This document shows, one piece after another, positions 5,201 through 5,617 of a stretch of DNA of 5,617 nt. The notes below the pieces were generated by a model that was not told the origin of the DNA, made no database searches, and saw only the letters and a list, made by a program, of their open reading frames with translations. Each line of letters starts with the position of its first letter. Positions within the stretch are counted from its first letter, which is position 1. Source of the stretch: Candidatus Bathyarchaeota archaeon (lineage in GTDB: Archaea > Thermoproteota > Bathyarchaeia > TCS64). Made by a program: the position numbers and the translations under genes. The stretch covers positions 1 to 5,617 of the forward strand of contig WJIV01000294.1 of NCBI GenBank assembly GCA_014730055.1. Direction: 5' to 3'.

Positions 5201-5617
5201 GTGGGATCAAACTTGGGTAATAAAAGAATCAGAATTTTTTTCTTTTTTGTTGGGATCCTGATATTCCTAATTTATCTAATATATACAAATCCCTTTAAGA
5301 TCCTATTTGAAGTTGGAAGATTTAATGCTAAAATCTTTGCTTTTGCTGTTATTCTTAATTATTTAGGACTATTATCTCTTGCTTTATCCTGGTTTATCTT
5401 ACTTCGAGTATTAGACGTTGAAATCGGTTTCTGGAAAACTGTTCAGATTACCTTTGCGAGTATGTTTGTCGTCTGGATCTTCCCGATACCTTCTGGCGTG
5501 GAAGTGATAAGAGCCTACCTCGTCAGAAATAAGTCAAGGTCAAATATTGGGAAAGCAGTCTCCAGCGTTATATTGAACAAAGTCTACTACTTCATTGCAT
5601 TTGGTGTTTTAATAACA
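5201..5617 (+). CDS. Lysylphosphatidylglycerol synthase TM-region / AglD-like (UPF0104) membrane protein, N-terminal part
   Basis: The first 139 codons of a multi-pass membrane protein that continues past the right edge. Hydrophobic segments are seen at about 12-28, 45-67, 82-97 and from 123 onward. The pattern FPIPSGVEVIRAYLVRNK (94-111) matches the conserved P-x-P-x-G-E-x-x-R-A-Y/L loop of the LPG-synthase-TM/UPF0104 family (PF03706 type), which includes the membrane domain of archaeal AglD and bacterial MprF. In archaea such proteins usually neighbour glycosyltransferases and are thought to act in lipid-linked glycan handling, possibly as flippases; that role is inference. The start is uncertain. 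GTG at 5201 directly follows an in-frame TGA (5198-5200) and is about 26 bases from a TATA-like box. TTG at 5213 has GATC four bases upstream and gives a protein four residues shorter. Confidence 0.82.
   Translation, partial: MGSNLGNKRIRIFFFFVGILIFLIYLIYTNPFKILFEVGRFNAKIFAFAVILNYLGLLSLALSWFILLRVLDVEIGFWKTVQITFASMFVVWIFPIPSGVEVIRAYLVRNKSRSNIGKAVSSVILNKVYYFIAFGVLIT

Noticed and set aside
1..5617. Search for CRISPR arrays, tRNA or rRNA genes, transposases, terminal inverted repeats
   Set aside because: No regularly spaced repeats, cloverleaf-like sequence, rRNA signature or transposase motif was seen on either strand.

Overview
The window looks archaeal. Evidence: an intact GPN-loop GTPase of the archaeal/eukaryotic type, archaeal-type Shine-Dalgarno matches (AGGTGA, GTGATC) paired with TTG and GTG starts, AT-rich TATA-like boxes placed so that some transcripts would be leaderless, and a myo-inositol-1-phosphate synthase-family gene next to envelope-glycan genes. 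The base composition is AT-rich. I cannot fix the phylum from this sequence; a Thermoproteota/TACK lineage is a guess only.

Layout. 1-90 (-) is the first 30 codons of an ornithine cyclodeaminase/alanine dehydrogenase-like gene that runs off the left edge. 91-332 is AT-rich and non-coding, with promoter-like boxes and a perfect inverted repeat. 333-422 (+) is a possible 29-codon signal-peptide-like ORF that starts inside a dyad. 419-883 (+) is an orphan protein with a PD-(D/E)XK nuclease-like pattern. Its stop overlaps the stop of a convergent five-gene cluster on the minus strand. Read in transcription order, that cluster is: polysaccharide pyruvyl transferase family protein (5148-4258), membrane-anchored family 2 glycosyltransferase (4245-3205), RimI-type N-acetyltransferase (3208-2750), inositol-phosphate synthase family protein (2690-1638) and GPN-loop GTPase (1641-880). 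Gaps inside it are 12 nt, a 4-nt overlap (GTGA), 59 nt and a 4-nt overlap (ATGA). 5201-5617 (+) is the 5' part of a multi-pass membrane protein of the LPG-synthase-TM/AglD-like (UPF0104) group, divergent from the cluster.

How the genes fit together. The pyruvyl transferase, the glycosyltransferase and the divergent membrane protein look like part of a cell-surface glycan or glycolipid locus. The inositol-phosphate synthase homologue could supply an inositol phospholipid head group, although its active-site motifs diverge from the canonical ones. RimI and the GPN GTPase are housekeeping functions that seem to share the transcript rather than the pathway.

Nothing here is a clear new system. 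The items most worth checking are the GTTAAC-centred palindrome, found only in the two divergent promoter regions, the short shared promoter at 5149-5200, the orphan nuclease-like gene with its tiny upstream ORF, and the altered catalytic motif of the inositol-phosphate synthase homologue. I saw no tRNA, rRNA, CRISPR array or insertion sequence.
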